64,000 nucleotides of DNA from Streptomyces albus subsp. albus (GTDB lineage: Bacteria; Actinomycetota; Actinomycetes; Streptomycetales; Streptomycetaceae). The stretch spans positions 1-64,000 of the forward strand of contig NZ_JODR01000001.1 of assembly GCF_000725885.1 (NCBI RefSeq), written 5' to 3'. Position numbers and translations under genes: made by a program. Under the pieces are notes generated by a model. That model did not search any database, was not told the DNA's origin, and worked only from the letters and a program-made list of their open reading frames with translations. Below, in pieces: positions 17,686-26,938 of this stretch (positions are counted from its first letter, which is position 1; each line of letters opens with the position of its first letter).

Positions 17686-19261
17686 CGCCGCCTGCCTTCG
17701 CGTCTGCCGTCGCGTCACTCCGCCGCTGTCCGCCCGCTGTCCGCCGTCACCGCGCCGCATGTCCGCGGCACCGCGCGGGGCGGACGGGGCCGGGCGCGGC
17801 GGCTGCGCGCCGCCGGGAACCCGCTGCCGTTGCGGCTATGGTGCCACGAGAGTGGCGCACGGGAGTCGCGCAAGGGGCGCATGCACAAGGGGAATGCGCT
17901 GCTCATCTGCTCCCCGGCGGCTCCCCTGCCCCCTTCCCACGCCACGCCGTCGTCCGGACGTTCTCGCGCCGAGTCCGTTCCGGTCGCCGCGACGGGGTGA
18001 CGGCGCGGGCATATTCCTCTGGTCTCGTCCTCCGGCACCGCACACGCGACCGATGTCATTCGGCCAAATCCAGTCGGTCGACCACGGCGGTGACCGATGC
18101 CTTGACGCACCGTCACACGGCGCCGAACCGCCGGCGTACGGAGGGCGACGGGACTGACCGAACGGGCCCCGAAAGGCCATACGGAGCCGGGCACTCCGGG
18201 CGCCCCGGAGAGTCGCACACGCGGTGCACGGGTGCACGGTCGATCACGGTTCCGGACCCGCCCGGAGGACGCCGCCCGCACCCCGAACCGCCACCCGGTG
18301 CGGAGCCCGAACGGGTGCCCGTACCGCTCCCCGGGAGCCATCCCGAACGACCGCACGGCGGCGGCGTACGGGGGTTCGAAACCGGGACGCCGAGACCCCG
18401 CCGCCCCCGCACACGGGCGACCGGGAAACCCCGCGCCGCAGCCGCACCCGTCCACCGGTCCGCGCCCGGCCGCACCACCCCGGTGCGGGCCACGCCCCGG
18501 CCGCTCCGCACCCGTGCAAAAGCCACTCCGCGACCGGCTCCCCGAGACGCCCGCCCCGGCCGCGCACAACCAGTGCGGGGCTCTTGACGCGTCCCCCAGG
18601 ACGACACCAACCACCCGTCCGCTCCGAGGACTTCACCGCTCGGACCGGCGGAAACGCCCCGTCCGAGGGGTGGCCGCGGGGCGCTCTTCCCGCCCTCTCA
18701 CGACCCCCGCCGCACCGTCCGCACGGCAGCTCCGCACCCAGGACGGGCGGGTGCGCGAAGAACGGTCGGAGGGGAGGGCGACGGGCCGTACAAGGGCTTC
18801 GGGCGGCATCGGCAAGAGGGGTGGAACCGGGCCTTCCGCCGGGCTTCCACGACCGTCCGGGACGGTCGCGGACCGCTCTCGGCCCACCCGTTCCGGAGGG
18901 GGCGCGGCGCGGGCCCGGCCGGCTTGCCCCGCCGGCCGGGCCGGGAAGCGCGTTCGGTCCTCCCGGCCCGGACCGCCGCCCGCGGGGAATGAGGCGGCGG
19001 TGTCCCCCAGCCCACTGAACCTGTGCAGCGGGCCGACCCACGCGACTCCCATCGAACCGCTGCCCGACAGCGCCGGGCAGGCGCATGGGCGGGCGCACGG
19101 CCACACACGAGGGGCACGGAAAAACGGACCGCGAAACCACCCGGACCGGGGACCCCCGCGCACGATTCCGGCCGTCTCGCGCGGGGCAGCATGAGGGTGG
19201 CACGTGACCCCCGCACGTACACGCGTACGGACATAGATCCCGCCATCCCCCATGACACCCC
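17686..19261. other. 1.6-kb region with no supported gene; one strong hairpin
   Basis: No frame here has normal actinomycete codon bias together with a ribosome binding site. The translations are Arg/Pro-rich in several frames, which is typical of non-coding GC-rich DNA. The one clear structure is a perfect 12-bp stem, GGCCCGGCCGGC (18912-18923) and GCCGGCCGGGCC (18931-18942), with a 7-base loop. It could end an unannotated transcript. Confidence 0.45.
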
Positions 19262-19290
19262 TTAACGGTGGGCATGCGGCGAACTACGCT
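19262..19290 (+). promoter_or_regulatory. HrdB-type promoter of the NsdA-like gene
   Basis: TTAACG (19262-19267) and TACGCT (19285-19290) are separated by exactly 17 bp, close to the housekeeping consensus. Transcription would start near 19297, about 90 bases before the start codon at 19388. Confidence 0.55.
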
Positions 19291-19387
19291 GTGTTCGCAG
19301 TGCTTTCCGCGCCGCGCAGTGCGCAGCGACGGGAGGGGGCCCCGCGCCAGAGCCGCGGGGCGGTCGTCGGTGTGGTCAGGGGTGCGC

Positions 19388-20956
19388 ATGTCCAGGGAGT
19401 CACGCGGGCCGAATGAGAAACTCGGCACCGTCCTCGCCCTCGCAGGGATCAGCAACGCCGGACTCGCCCGAAGGGTCAACGACCTCGGGGCCCAACGTGG
19501 CCTCACGCTCAGGTACGACAAGACGTCGGTGGCCCGATGGGTGTCGAAGGGGATGGTGCCGCAAGGAGCGGCCCCCCACCTCATCGCCGCTGCCATCGGC
19601 AGCAAGCTCGGCCGTCCGGTGCCGCTGCACGAGATCGGCCTCGCGGACGCCGATCCGACGCCCGAGGTCGGGCTGGCCTTCCCCCGCGACGTGGGAGCCG
19701 CCGTCAAGTCCGCCACCGACCTCTACCGGCTCGACCTGGCCGGGCGGCGCGGCGGCGGCAGCATCTGGCAGTCGCTCGCCGGGTCGTTCTCCGTCAGTGC
19801 CTACGCCACCCCGGCGTCCCGCTGGCTCATAACCCCCGCCGACAGTTCCGTCGCGCGCCACGTCGAGTACCTGGAGAGCGGCGCCGGAGACGGGAACAGA
19901 ACGGACGGCGGCAGAGCGGGCGCCCACGCGGCGCACCGTACGCAACAGACGGCGCAGGGCGCCGGCCCCAACGGCAACTCCGCGGAAGGCCGCGGCCGGG
20001 AGGGGCAGCCGGCGGACCCGGAAGGCTTCGGAACCCCACTGCGTGTCGGCCACACGGACGTGTCCAAACTGCGGGAGGCCGCCGACGAGGCACGCCGCTG
20101 GGACTCCAAGTACGGGGGCGGCGACTGGCGTTCGTCCATGGTCCCCGAGTGCCTGCGGGTGGACGCCGCGCCCCTGTTGCTGGGTGCCTACACCGACGAG
20201 GTGGGCCGCTCCCTCTTCGGCGCCACGGCGGAACTGACGCGCCTTGCGGGCTGGATGGCGTTCGACACCGGACAGCAGGAGGCGGCCCAGCGCTACTACA
20301 TCCAGGCGCTGCGGCTCGCCCGTGCCGCGGCGGACGTGCCCCTCGGCGGCTACGTTCTCGCCTCCATGTCGCTCCAGGCCACCTACCGCGGCTTCGCCGA
20401 CGAGGGCGTCGACCTGGCGCAGGCCGCGCTGGAACGGAACAGGGGCCTGGCGACGGCCCGCACGATGAGCTTCTTCCAGCTGGTCGAGGCCCGCGCCCAC
20501 GCCAAGGCGAACGACGCGCAGGCGTGCGCGGCGGCGCTGGCGGCGGCCGAGAGCTGGCTGGAGCGCTCCCGCGACGGCGACCCGGACCCCTCCTGGCTGG
20601 ACTTCTACTCCTACGACCGGCTCGCGGCCGACGCCGCCGAGTGCTACCGCGATCTGAAGGCGCCGCGCCAGGTGCGCCGGTTCACGGAGAAGGCGCTCTC
20701 CCAGCCGAAGGAGGAGTTCGTCCGCTCGCACGGGCTGCGGCTCGTGGTCTCCGCCGTGGCCGAACTGGAGTCGGGCAACCTCGACGCGGCCTGCGCCGCG
20801 GGGGTGCGTGCCGTCGAGGTCGCGGGGCGCATCTCGTCCGCCCGGACGACGGAGTACGTGCGCGACCTCCTCAACCGCCTGGAGCCGTACGGGGACGAGC
20901 CCCGGGTGGCCGAACTCCGCGAACGGGCACGCCCGCTGCTGATGGCCCCGGCGTGA
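19388..20956 (+). CDS. NsdA-like sporulation-associated TPR regulator
   Basis: A 522-residue cytoplasmic protein. The N-terminal 75 residues look like a helix-turn-helix region ([20 protein letters not shown], and later SVARWVSKG). The C-terminal half is alpha-helical and fits tetratricopeptide repeats (for example [20 protein letters not shown]). This matches the family of S. coelicolor NsdA and the sporulation-associated protein I recall as SCO4114, which affect development and antibiotic production. A Gly/Asn/Arg-rich insert lies near residues 165-215 ([11 protein letters not shown]). The ATG at 19388 has CAGGGG upstream. It appears monocistronic. Whether it binds DNA is not established by the sequence. 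Confidence 0.7.
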   Translation: MSRESRGPNEKLGTVLALAGISNAGLARRVNDLGAQRGLTLRYDKTSVARWVSKGMVPQGAAPHLIAAAIGSKLGRPVPLHEIGLADADPTPEVGLAFPRDVGAAVKSATDLYRLDLAGRRGGGSIWQSLAGSFSVSAYATPASRWLITPADSSVARHVEYLESGAGDGNRTDGGRAGAHAAHRTQQTAQGAGPNGNSAEGRGREGQPADPEGFGTPLRVGHTDVSKLREAADEARRWDSKYGGGDWRSSMVPECLRVDAAPLLLGAYTDEVGRSLFGATAELTRLAGWMAFDTGQQEAAQRYYIQALRLARAAADVPLGGYVLASMSLQATYRGFADEGVDLAQAALERNRGLATARTMSFFQLVEARAHAKANDAQACAAALAAAESWLERSRDGDPDPSWLDFYSYDRLAADAAECYRDLKAPRQVRRFTEKALSQPKEEFVRSHGLRLVVSAVAELESGNLDAACAAGVRAVEVAGRISSARTTEYVRDLLNRLEPYGDEPRVAELRERARPLLMAPA

Positions 20957-20962
20957 GACCGG

Positions 20963-21082
20963 GCGCGGGGCTCCGCGTGGGACGGAGCGCGGGGCTCCGC
21001 GTGCGGCGGAGCACAGGGCTTCGCGTCGGGCGGAGTTCACGGCTCCGCGTCAGGCGGAGTTCACGGCTTCATGTGTGCGGGC
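20963..21082. repeat. Five 24-bp tandem repeats
   Basis: Consecutive 24-bp units start at 20963, 20987, 21011, 21035 and 21059. The first two differ at three positions; the later ones decay. The core is GGGCTCCGCGTG followed by GGCGGA. Adjacent CTCCG and CGGAG words can pair, so the RNA would form a series of small hairpins just after the NsdA-like gene. Confidence 0.75.
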
Positions 21083-21256
21083 GCTGTGGAGCCCGCGCGG
21101 ACCGGAGCGCAGTGTGCGACGGGCAGCGGCACGTGTGCGGTGACCGCCTGGGTGAGTACGGCGGCCAGGTGCTCCGCGCCGTGCCGGGCCGCTGCGGATG
21201 TCCGGGCCGCCGCGGACGGCCGGGCGACCGCCTGCTTCCCGACCACCGTCGGCGGC

Positions 21257-21346
21257 CGGTCCGCAGCCGGCGTCCGGACCACCGTCGGTATCCGGTCTAC
21301 CGCCGGCATGCGGTCTACCGCCGGCATCCGGACCACCGCCGGCATC
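21257..21346. repeat. Five 18-bp tandem repeats
   Basis: Units of 18 bp start at 21257, 21275, 21293, 21311 and 21329, of the form CGGNCNACCGCCGGCATC. Because 18 is a multiple of three they stay open in frame. A 94-codon minus-strand frame (21061-21345) would encode hexapeptides such as MPAVDR, and a plus-strand frame is open as well. Neither has a convincing ribosome binding site. Confidence 0.75.
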
Positions 21347-21443
21347 CGGACCGCCCCGTGGACGAACGGTGACCGCGGACGATGATCAACAGCGTGACGG
21401 GCACCGCAGCGGGCCGTCGGCGTCGGGGTCCATGATGGAGGGC

Positions 21444-22715
21444 GTGACCTCGACGTCCGGACAACTCGACCGCGGCACCGCAGGCGGACCCGCCGGCGGG
21501 CTCGACTGCGACGTGCTGGTGATCGGCGCCGGCGTCGTCGGCCTGTCCACCGCGTACGCGCTGACCCGACGCGACCCCGGCACCCGGGTCGTCGTCCTGG
21601 AGAAGGAGCCCGGCCCCGCCCTGCACCAGACGGGCCGCAACAGCGGCGTGATCCACAGCGGCATCTACTACCCTCCCGGCTCCCTCAAGGCGCGGTTCGC
21701 GCTGCGGGGCGCAGCCGAGATGGTCGCCTTCTGCGCGGAGCACGGCATCGCCCACGAAGTCACCGGCAAACTCATCGTGGCCACCGAACACGAGGAACTG
21801 CCCCGGCTGCACGCCCTCATCCAGCGCGGACGGCAGCACGGCATCCCCGTACGCGAACTGGGCCCGGCCCAGATCGCGGAGCACGAGCCGCATGTGCGGG
21901 GGCTCGCCGCCATCCATGTGGGCACCACCGGGGTGTGCGACTTCCCGGCCGTGGCCCGGCAACTGGCCAGGTCGGCGCAGGAGGCGGGCGCCGAGGTGCG
22001 GTACGGCGCCGCCGGCCAGGTCACCGCCGTGGACCGCCGCCTCGGGCGCGGCGTCGCCGTACGAACGGCGGACGGCACGGTGCTGCGGGGCCGCGCGCTG
22101 GTCAACTGCGCGGGACTGCACTGCGACAGCATCGCCCGGCTCGCCGGGGACACCCCGCCGGCGCGGATCTTCCCGTTCCGGGGCGAGTACGCCGAACTCG
22201 TCCCCCACCGCGAACACCTCGTACGCGGGCTCGTCTACCCGGTGCCCGACCCCGCCTTCCCCTTCCTGGGCGTCCACCTCACCCGTGGCGTGCACGGCGG
22301 CGTCCACGTCGGACCCAACGCCGTCCCCGCTCTCGCCCGGGAGGGCTACGCCTGGCGCCACGTCCGCCCCACCGACCTCGGCGGCTTGCTGACCCACCCC
22401 GGCGTGTGGCGCATAGCCCGCCGCCACTGGCGCTACGGTGCCGGCGAGATACACCGCTCCCTCTCCCGTACGGCCTTCACCGCCGCCGTCCGCCGCATGC
22501 TGCCGGACGTCACGGAAGCCGACCTGCGCCCCGCCCCCGCGGGGGTGCGGGCCCAGGCCGTACTGCGGGACGGCACGCTCGTCGACGACTTCCTCCTCAC
22601 GGAGGGCCCGCACACCGTGCACGTCCTCAACGCCCCCTCCCCCGCCGCGACGGCCTCCCTCCCCATCGGACGGGAGATCGCCCAGCGGGTGACGGGCGTA
22701 CTCGCCGACCGCTGA
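21444..22715 (+). CDS. lhgO: L-2-hydroxyglutarate oxidase-like FAD oxidoreductase
   Basis: A 423-residue flavoprotein of the DAO/LhgO family, which oxidises L-2-hydroxyglutarate to 2-oxoglutarate and passes electrons to the quinone pool. It has an FAD Rossmann motif (VLVIGAGVVGLSTAYALTRR), the family motif HQTGRNSGVIHSGIYYPPGS, and GVHLTRGVHGGVHVGPNAV in the substrate half. Length is normal. The start is uncertain: GTG at 21444 has a possible -10 (CATGAT, 21431-21436) seven bases upstream, while ATG codons at 21432 and 21435 are also in frame. It lies 78 bp upstream of trmB in the same direction. Confidence 0.8.
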   Translation: MTSTSGQLDRGTAGGPAGGLDCDVLVIGAGVVGLSTAYALTRRDPGTRVVVLEKEPGPALHQTGRNSGVIHSGIYYPPGSLKARFALRGAAEMVAFCAEHGIAHEVTGKLIVATEHEELPRLHALIQRGRQHGIPVRELGPAQIAEHEPHVRGLAAIHVGTTGVCDFPAVARQLARSAQEAGAEVRYGAAGQVTAVDRRLGRGVAVRTADGTVLRGRALVNCAGLHCDSIARLAGDTPPARIFPFRGEYAELVPHREHLVRGLVYPVPDPAFPFLGVHLTRGVHGGVHVGPNAVPALAREGYAWRHVRPTDLGGLLTHPGVWRIARRHWRYGAGEIHRSLSRTAFTAAVRRMLPDVTEADLRPAPAGVRAQAVLRDGTLVDDFLLTEGPHTVHVLNAPSPAATASLPIGREIAQRVTGVLADR

Positions 22716-22793
22716 CGGCCGAGGCACCGCCCGCTCCCGTGCCGCCCCGGTGTGACACGGCTCGCACCCCGTCCCCCGTAAAATCGAAACATC

Positions 22794-23630
22794 GTGTCCG
22801 AAAGCAAGAACCTCCGCAGCGACCAGCTCGCCCACCAGGCGGGACCCGGCACCGAGCAGGGCCCCGGCTCCGAGCAGGGACGACCGCCGCGCCAGATGGC
22901 GCGGATGTTCCCGCCGGGCGCCGGCCCCTCCCCCGATCCGGCCGGCTCCCACCACGAGCGCCGCATCCGCAGCTTCCAGCCACGCCGCAGCCGCGTGACC
23001 AAGGGCCAGCGGGCCGCACTGGAGCGGCTGTGGCCCCGCTGGGGCTTCGACGTGGACGGACTGCACCGCATCGACCTCGCCGAGCTGTTCGGCGACCCCG
23101 ATCTACCCGTCGTCCTGGAGATCGGCTTCGGCATGGGCGAGGCCACCGCCCGGATGGCCGCCGCCGACCCCGGCACCGGCATCCTCGCCGTCGACGTCCA
23201 CACCCCCGGCCAGGGCAACCTGCTGCGCCTCGCCGACGAGCAGGGGCTCACCAACGTACGCGTCGGCAACGGCGACGCGATCATCCTGCTGCGCGAGATG
23301 CTGGCCCCCGACTCCCTCTCCGGCCTGCGCCTCTACTTCCCCGACCCCTGGCCGAAGGCCCGGCACCACAAGCGGCGGCTGCTCCAGCCCGAGTTCCTCG
23401 ACCTGGCCGCCGGCCCCCTGCGCTCCGGCGCCGAAGTGCACTGCGCCACCGACTGGGAGGACTACGCGGAGCAGATGCTGGAAGTACTCTCCGCACACCC
23501 CGACTACGAGAACACCCAGCCCGACGGCGGCTACGCCCCCCGCCCCGCCCACCGGCCGCTGACCCGCTTCGAGGGACAGGGCCTCGACAAGGGCCACGTG
23601 GTGAGGGACCTGGTCTTCCGCCGCCGCTGA
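22794..23630 (+). CDS. trmB: tRNA (guanine-N7-)-methyltransferase TrmB
   Basis: A 278-residue SAM-dependent enzyme that methylates G46 in the variable loop of tRNA. The SAM-binding motif LEIGFGMGEATA is near residue 107 and the family signature YFPDPWPKARHHKRR near 180, with the C-terminal TRFEGQG motif. The N-terminal 60 residues are a disordered extension common in actinomycetes. The GTG at 22794 lies nine bases after TAAAAT (22779-22784), a good -10, so the mRNA would be leaderless or nearly so. Confidence 0.92.
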   Translation: MSESKNLRSDQLAHQAGPGTEQGPGSEQGRPPRQMARMFPPGAGPSPDPAGSHHERRIRSFQPRRSRVTKGQRAALERLWPRWGFDVDGLHRIDLAELFGDPDLPVVLEIGFGMGEATARMAAADPGTGILAVDVHTPGQGNLLRLADEQGLTNVRVGNGDAIILLREMLAPDSLSGLRLYFPDPWPKARHHKRRLLQPEFLDLAAGPLRSGAEVHCATDWEDYAEQMLEVLSAHPDYENTQPDGGYAPRPAHRPLTRFEGQGLDKGHVVRDLVFRRR

Positions 23631-23635
23631 GGGGC

Positions 23636-23830
23636 TGCGGCTGCCGGCTGCCGGCGTCGCCTCCGCCGCGTCTTGGGGGGGCGCGGTCTTGGGGGCGTGC
23701 CTTGGGGGCGTGCCTTGGGAAGGGGGCGCCTTAGGGGCGCGCGCCTCGTGGGTGCGCCTTGGGCGGGCGCCTCGGGGAGGGGTGCCTCGGGGAGGGGGCG
23801 CCTCGGGGAGGCTGGTGCGGTGGCCTGTGG
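23636..23830. repeat. G-run-rich degenerate tandem repeats
   Basis: After trmB the plus strand repeats CTTGGGGGCGTGC-like and CCTCGGGGAGGGG-like words, with many runs of three to seven Gs. The pattern could form G-quadruplexes. No gene is seen between 23631 and the PrsW start. Confidence 0.5.
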
Positions 23831-23978
23831 ACGGTGCTGGTCCGGTGGTGACGCTGCGCGGGGCTGGTGCGCCCTCGCTGCCGGCCGTCCACTGTTTCGG
23901 GCGCGGCGTGCGCGGGCTTCCGGCGGCGGTTGTGCCGGGACCGCAGCGGGCGTCACCCACACTGGTTACTGTCGATGG

Positions 23979-26402
23979 GTGCATGACGAGGCAGCCGGCG
24001 CCCCCGACACGCCGCCCAACCCGACGCCCCCGGGGCAGCCCCCGAACCCTCCCGCGCCGGCCCGGCCGGCCCCCGCCGGCCGACGGCCGCGGGGCGGGTC
24101 GGGCCGTCCTGCGGCCGGTCCGGGCGACACGGGCGCTGTGGATGGGGCGGGCGACGCGGGCCGTGCGGATGGCGCGGACGGTGCGGCGGCAGGCATGGAC
24201 AGCCGGGAAAGGCCGGACAGTGCGGGCAGTGCGCATGCTCCGGGAGGGCCCGGGATCGCAGTAACGGGCGAGCAGCATGCCGCAGCGCAGGACCGGCAGG
24301 GGGCCGGTGCGCGGGAGGGGGACGGGGACGACATGGGGGAGGGGCACGACATGAGTGGTGCCAGTGGGGGCGCCAGCGGTGGTGCCGCTGTTGCGGGTGG
24401 TGCCGGAGGGGCGGGGGCGGCCCCGCACGGAGAAGGACCGGGCACATCGCCTGCGGCCTCACACGGGGAGGAGTCGGGCATATCTCCCGCAGCCCCGCAT
24501 GGCGCGCCGTCGCCGCCGCCTGAAACGGCTCCGGGCCCACCCAGTACGACTCCAGCTCGCCCCGAGGCGAATCCGGTCGCACCCGGTACGGCTCCCGCCC
24601 CGACCGGTACGGAGACGGCCTCGACGGGTACGGCGCCACCCCGGACAGTCCCGGTCGGGCCCGATACGGCCCCAGCCTCGACGGAGACGGCTCCGGCCCC
24701 ACCCGACGCGGCTCCGGTCCCACCCGACGCGGCTCCAGTAGCGCCCGACGCGGCCCCAGCCACGCCCGGTACCGCTCCGGCGCCGCCCGACACGGCCCCG
24801 GCCCCGACGGAGACGGCTCCGGCACCGCCGTCCCCGCAGGTGCCTTCCCCGGCGCGGGGCAACCCGTACGCGGCGCCGCCCGGGCCGTATACGCCGACGC
24901 CGTGGGCGCCACATTCGCTGGGCCGGCCGGAGGGTGCCCCGCCGGCGGTTCCCCCTGCGGGCCCGCACTACCCGGAGGTGGCGGCGCCACCGGCGCAACC
25001 GGGCGGGATGCCGCCTGCCGCCACGGACGGGCACGCCCCCACCGGGCACCCTTCGGGTACGCCCTCCCCCACGGCGCCGGGCAGCGGCGTACCCGGCGGC
25101 GCGACCGATGCCGTACAAGGCGGGGGCACTCCCAGCGGCCCGCCGCACCACGCGCACCACGCCGCCCTCCAGACACACCCCGTACCGTCCTGGTGGCAGC
25201 GGCACCGTCACACTTTGCGGGCCACGACGCTGATCGTGCTGCTGGCGCTGTGCGGGCTGATGATCCTCGCGCTGGTGCGGGAGCAGACGGGTACGACCGG
25301 CCTGCTGGTCGGTTTCGGGCTGGCGCTCTTCCCCGTACCGCTGCTGCTGGCGGCGTTCCGCTGGCTGAGCGCGCCGCTGCCCGCACCGTGGCGCACCCAC
25401 CTGTTCGCGTTCGCGTGGGGCGCGTGTGCGGCGACGCTGGTGGCGATCCTCGCCAACGGTTTCGCCACCGACTGGCTGGCCTCCTCCGTGGTGGTGGACT
25501 CACCGCGCGAGGCGGACACGTTGGGCGCCACGTTGATCGCCCCCGTCGTGGAGGAGACGACGAAGGCTGCGGCGATCCTGCTGCTGTTCCTCTTCCGGCG
25601 ACGGCACCTCGACAGTGTCGTCTCCGGTATCGCCGCGGCCGGCATCACCGCGGCCGGGTTCGCGTTCACCGAGAACATCCTGTACCTGGGTACCGCGTAC
25701 GGCGAGGACTCGGCGCTGGATCCCGACGGCCTCTCCAGCTCGGCGACCGCGGGCACCTTCCTGATCCGGATCGTCTTCGCGCCGTTCGCGCACCCGCTGT
25801 TCACGGCGATGACCGGCATAGCCTTCGGCGTGGTCGCCGCCCTCCCGCGACGCCGCCGTGTACTGCGGGTGGTGCTGCCGCTGGTCGGCTGGTTCACGGC
25901 GGTGCTGCTGCACGCGATATGGAACGGCTCGGCGTCCTTCGCCAACAACACCTTCCTCGTCGTCTACGGGCTCTTCATGCTGCCCGTGCTCGGCGCGCTG
26001 ACGTGGCTGGCGGTCTGGTCCCGCCTGCACGAGCTCCGCGTCGTACGGGACACCCTGCCCGCGTACGCGGCGGCGGGCTGGTTCAGCGAGCCGGAGCCCT
26101 GGTCCCTCTCCTCCATGCGGGCCCGCTCCATGGCCCGCGCGATGGCCCGCCGCAGCCACGGCCCGGCGGCGGCCCGCACCGTGGCCGACTACCAGCACGA
26201 CGCCACCGCCCTGGCCCTCCTCCGCGCCCGCGCCACCAACGGCGCCACGGCCCCCGACTTCGCCGCCCGCGAGCACGCGCTGCTCCAGTCCCTGTGGTCC
26301 AACCGCCCCCTGGCCGGCCCACCCACCACCAGCGCCGCCCTCGCCCTCACCCCACCCCGCCCGACCCCACCCCCACCCTGGCCGGGGTACGGGGTGGGAT
26401 GA
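23979..26402 (+). CDS. PrsW-family intramembrane metalloprotease-like protein
   Basis: An 807-residue membrane protein. The first 400 residues are low complexity, with a long run of PDAAP/TGTAP/TETAP units. The PrsW domain begins near residue 412 with about eight transmembrane segments and the conserved motifs VEETTKA (near 523), FTENILY, HPLFT and HAIWNG. PrsW proteases cleave anti-sigma factors at site 1 in Bacillus; the substrate here is unknown. GTG at 23979 is chosen because TACTGT (23967-23972) lies six bases upstream, fitting a leaderless transcript. An ATG at 23983 is in another frame. The C-terminus ends in a Pro-rich tail and the accessory island begins 75 bp later. Confidence 0.8.
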   Translation: MHDEAAGAPDTPPNPTPPGQPPNPPAPARPAPAGRRPRGGSGRPAAGPGDTGAVDGAGDAGRADGADGAAAGMDSRERPDSAGSAHAPGGPGIAVTGEQHAAAQDRQGAGAREGDGDDMGEGHDMSGASGGASGGAAVAGGAGGAGAAPHGEGPGTSPAASHGEESGISPAAPHGAPSPPPETAPGPPSTTPARPEANPVAPGTAPAPTGTETASTGTAPPRTVPVGPDTAPASTETAPAPPDAAPVPPDAAPVAPDAAPATPGTAPAPPDTAPAPTETAPAPPSPQVPSPARGNPYAAPPGPYTPTPWAPHSLGRPEGAPPAVPPAGPHYPEVAAPPAQPGGMPPAATDGHAPTGHPSGTPSPTAPGSGVPGGATDAVQGGGTPSGPPHHAHHAALQTHPVPSWWQRHRHTLRATTLIVLLALCGLMILALVREQTGTTGLLVGFGLALFPVPLLLAAFRWLSAPLPAPWRTHLFAFAWGACAATLVAILANGFATDWLASSVVVDSPREADTLGATLIAPVVEETTKAAAILLLFLFRRRHLDSVVSGIAAAGITAAGFAFTENILYLGTAYGEDSALDPDGLSSSATAGTFLIRIVFAPFAHPLFTAMTGIAFGVVAALPRRRRVLRVVLPLVGWFTAVLLHAIWNGSASFANNTFLVVYGLFMLPVLGALTWLAVWSRLHELRVVRDTLPAYAAAGWFSEPEPWSLSSMRARSMARAMARRSHGPAAARTVADYQHDATALALLRARATNGATAPDFAAREHALLQSLWSNRPLAGPPTTSAALALTPPRPTPPPPWPGYGVG

Positions 26403-26476
26403 GGGCTTCCCGCGTCGTGACCGCCCCGCTGCCCGCCCGGGAACACGGCCCCGGCGCGTTGTCTAAGCTCTCTCCT

Positions 26477-26938
26477 GTGTCCTCCTCCGACGACGTGAAG
26501 CCAGAAGCGCTGCCGGCGGGGTCGTGGGCGTCCTCCGCAGCACGCCGGCGGAACATGCAGGCGATCAGGAGCCGCGACACGACTCCCGAGCGCAAAATCC
26601 GTCAGCTTGTGCACGCCCGGGGCGCCCGGTACCGCGTGAGCGCGCGCCCGCTGCCGGACCTCCGGCGCACGGCCGACATGGTCTTCCGCTCCGCGAAAGT
26701 GGCCGTATTCATCGACGGCTGCTACTGGCACGGCTGCGACGAGCACTACGTACCGCCGAAGACGAACTCCGGCTACTGGTCGGACAAGGTCGCGCGCAAC
26801 ATAGCGCGCGACCGTGACACCGATCAGAAACTCACAGAAGCAGGCTGGCTCGTGCTCCGCTTCTGGGAGCACGAGGAATCAGACGTTTGCGCCGACAAGA
26901 TCCTCGCCGAAGTCAGAAGCAGGCGCGGAAACATCTGA
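26477..26938 (+). CDS. vsr: Vsr very-short-patch mismatch endonuclease
   Basis: A 153-residue endonuclease of the PD-(D/E)XK fold that nicks next to T:G mismatches arising from deamination of 5-methylcytosine. Family motifs are clear: NMQAIRSRDTTPE at the N-terminus, the catalytic aspartate in TADMVF, FIDGCYWHGC with zinc-ligand and active-site residues, and LRFWEHE near the end. GTG at 26477 has TAAGCT at 26464-26469 seven bases upstream, fitting a leaderless start; a GTG at 26495 is possible. The 3' end overlaps the methyltransferase gene by 60 bp in the opposite orientation. It probably protects this genome from mutation caused by the adjacent methyltransferase. Confidence 0.9.
   Translation: MSSSDDVKPEALPAGSWASSAARRRNMQAIRSRDTTPERKIRQLVHARGARYRVSARPLPDLRRTADMVFRSAKVAVFIDGCYWHGCDEHYVPPKTNSGYWSDKVARNIARDRDTDQKLTEAGWLVLRFWEHEESDVCADKILAEVRSRRGNI

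Noticed and set aside
18244..19716. 490-codon minus-strand frame
   Set aside because: It overlaps the NsdA-like gene and its promoter and has Arg/Gly/Pro composition typical of antisense shadow.
21061..21345. 94-codon minus-strand gene with hexapeptide repeats
   Set aside because: Mostly an in-frame reading of the 18-bp DNA repeat, with no good ribosome binding site; the plus strand is equally open.
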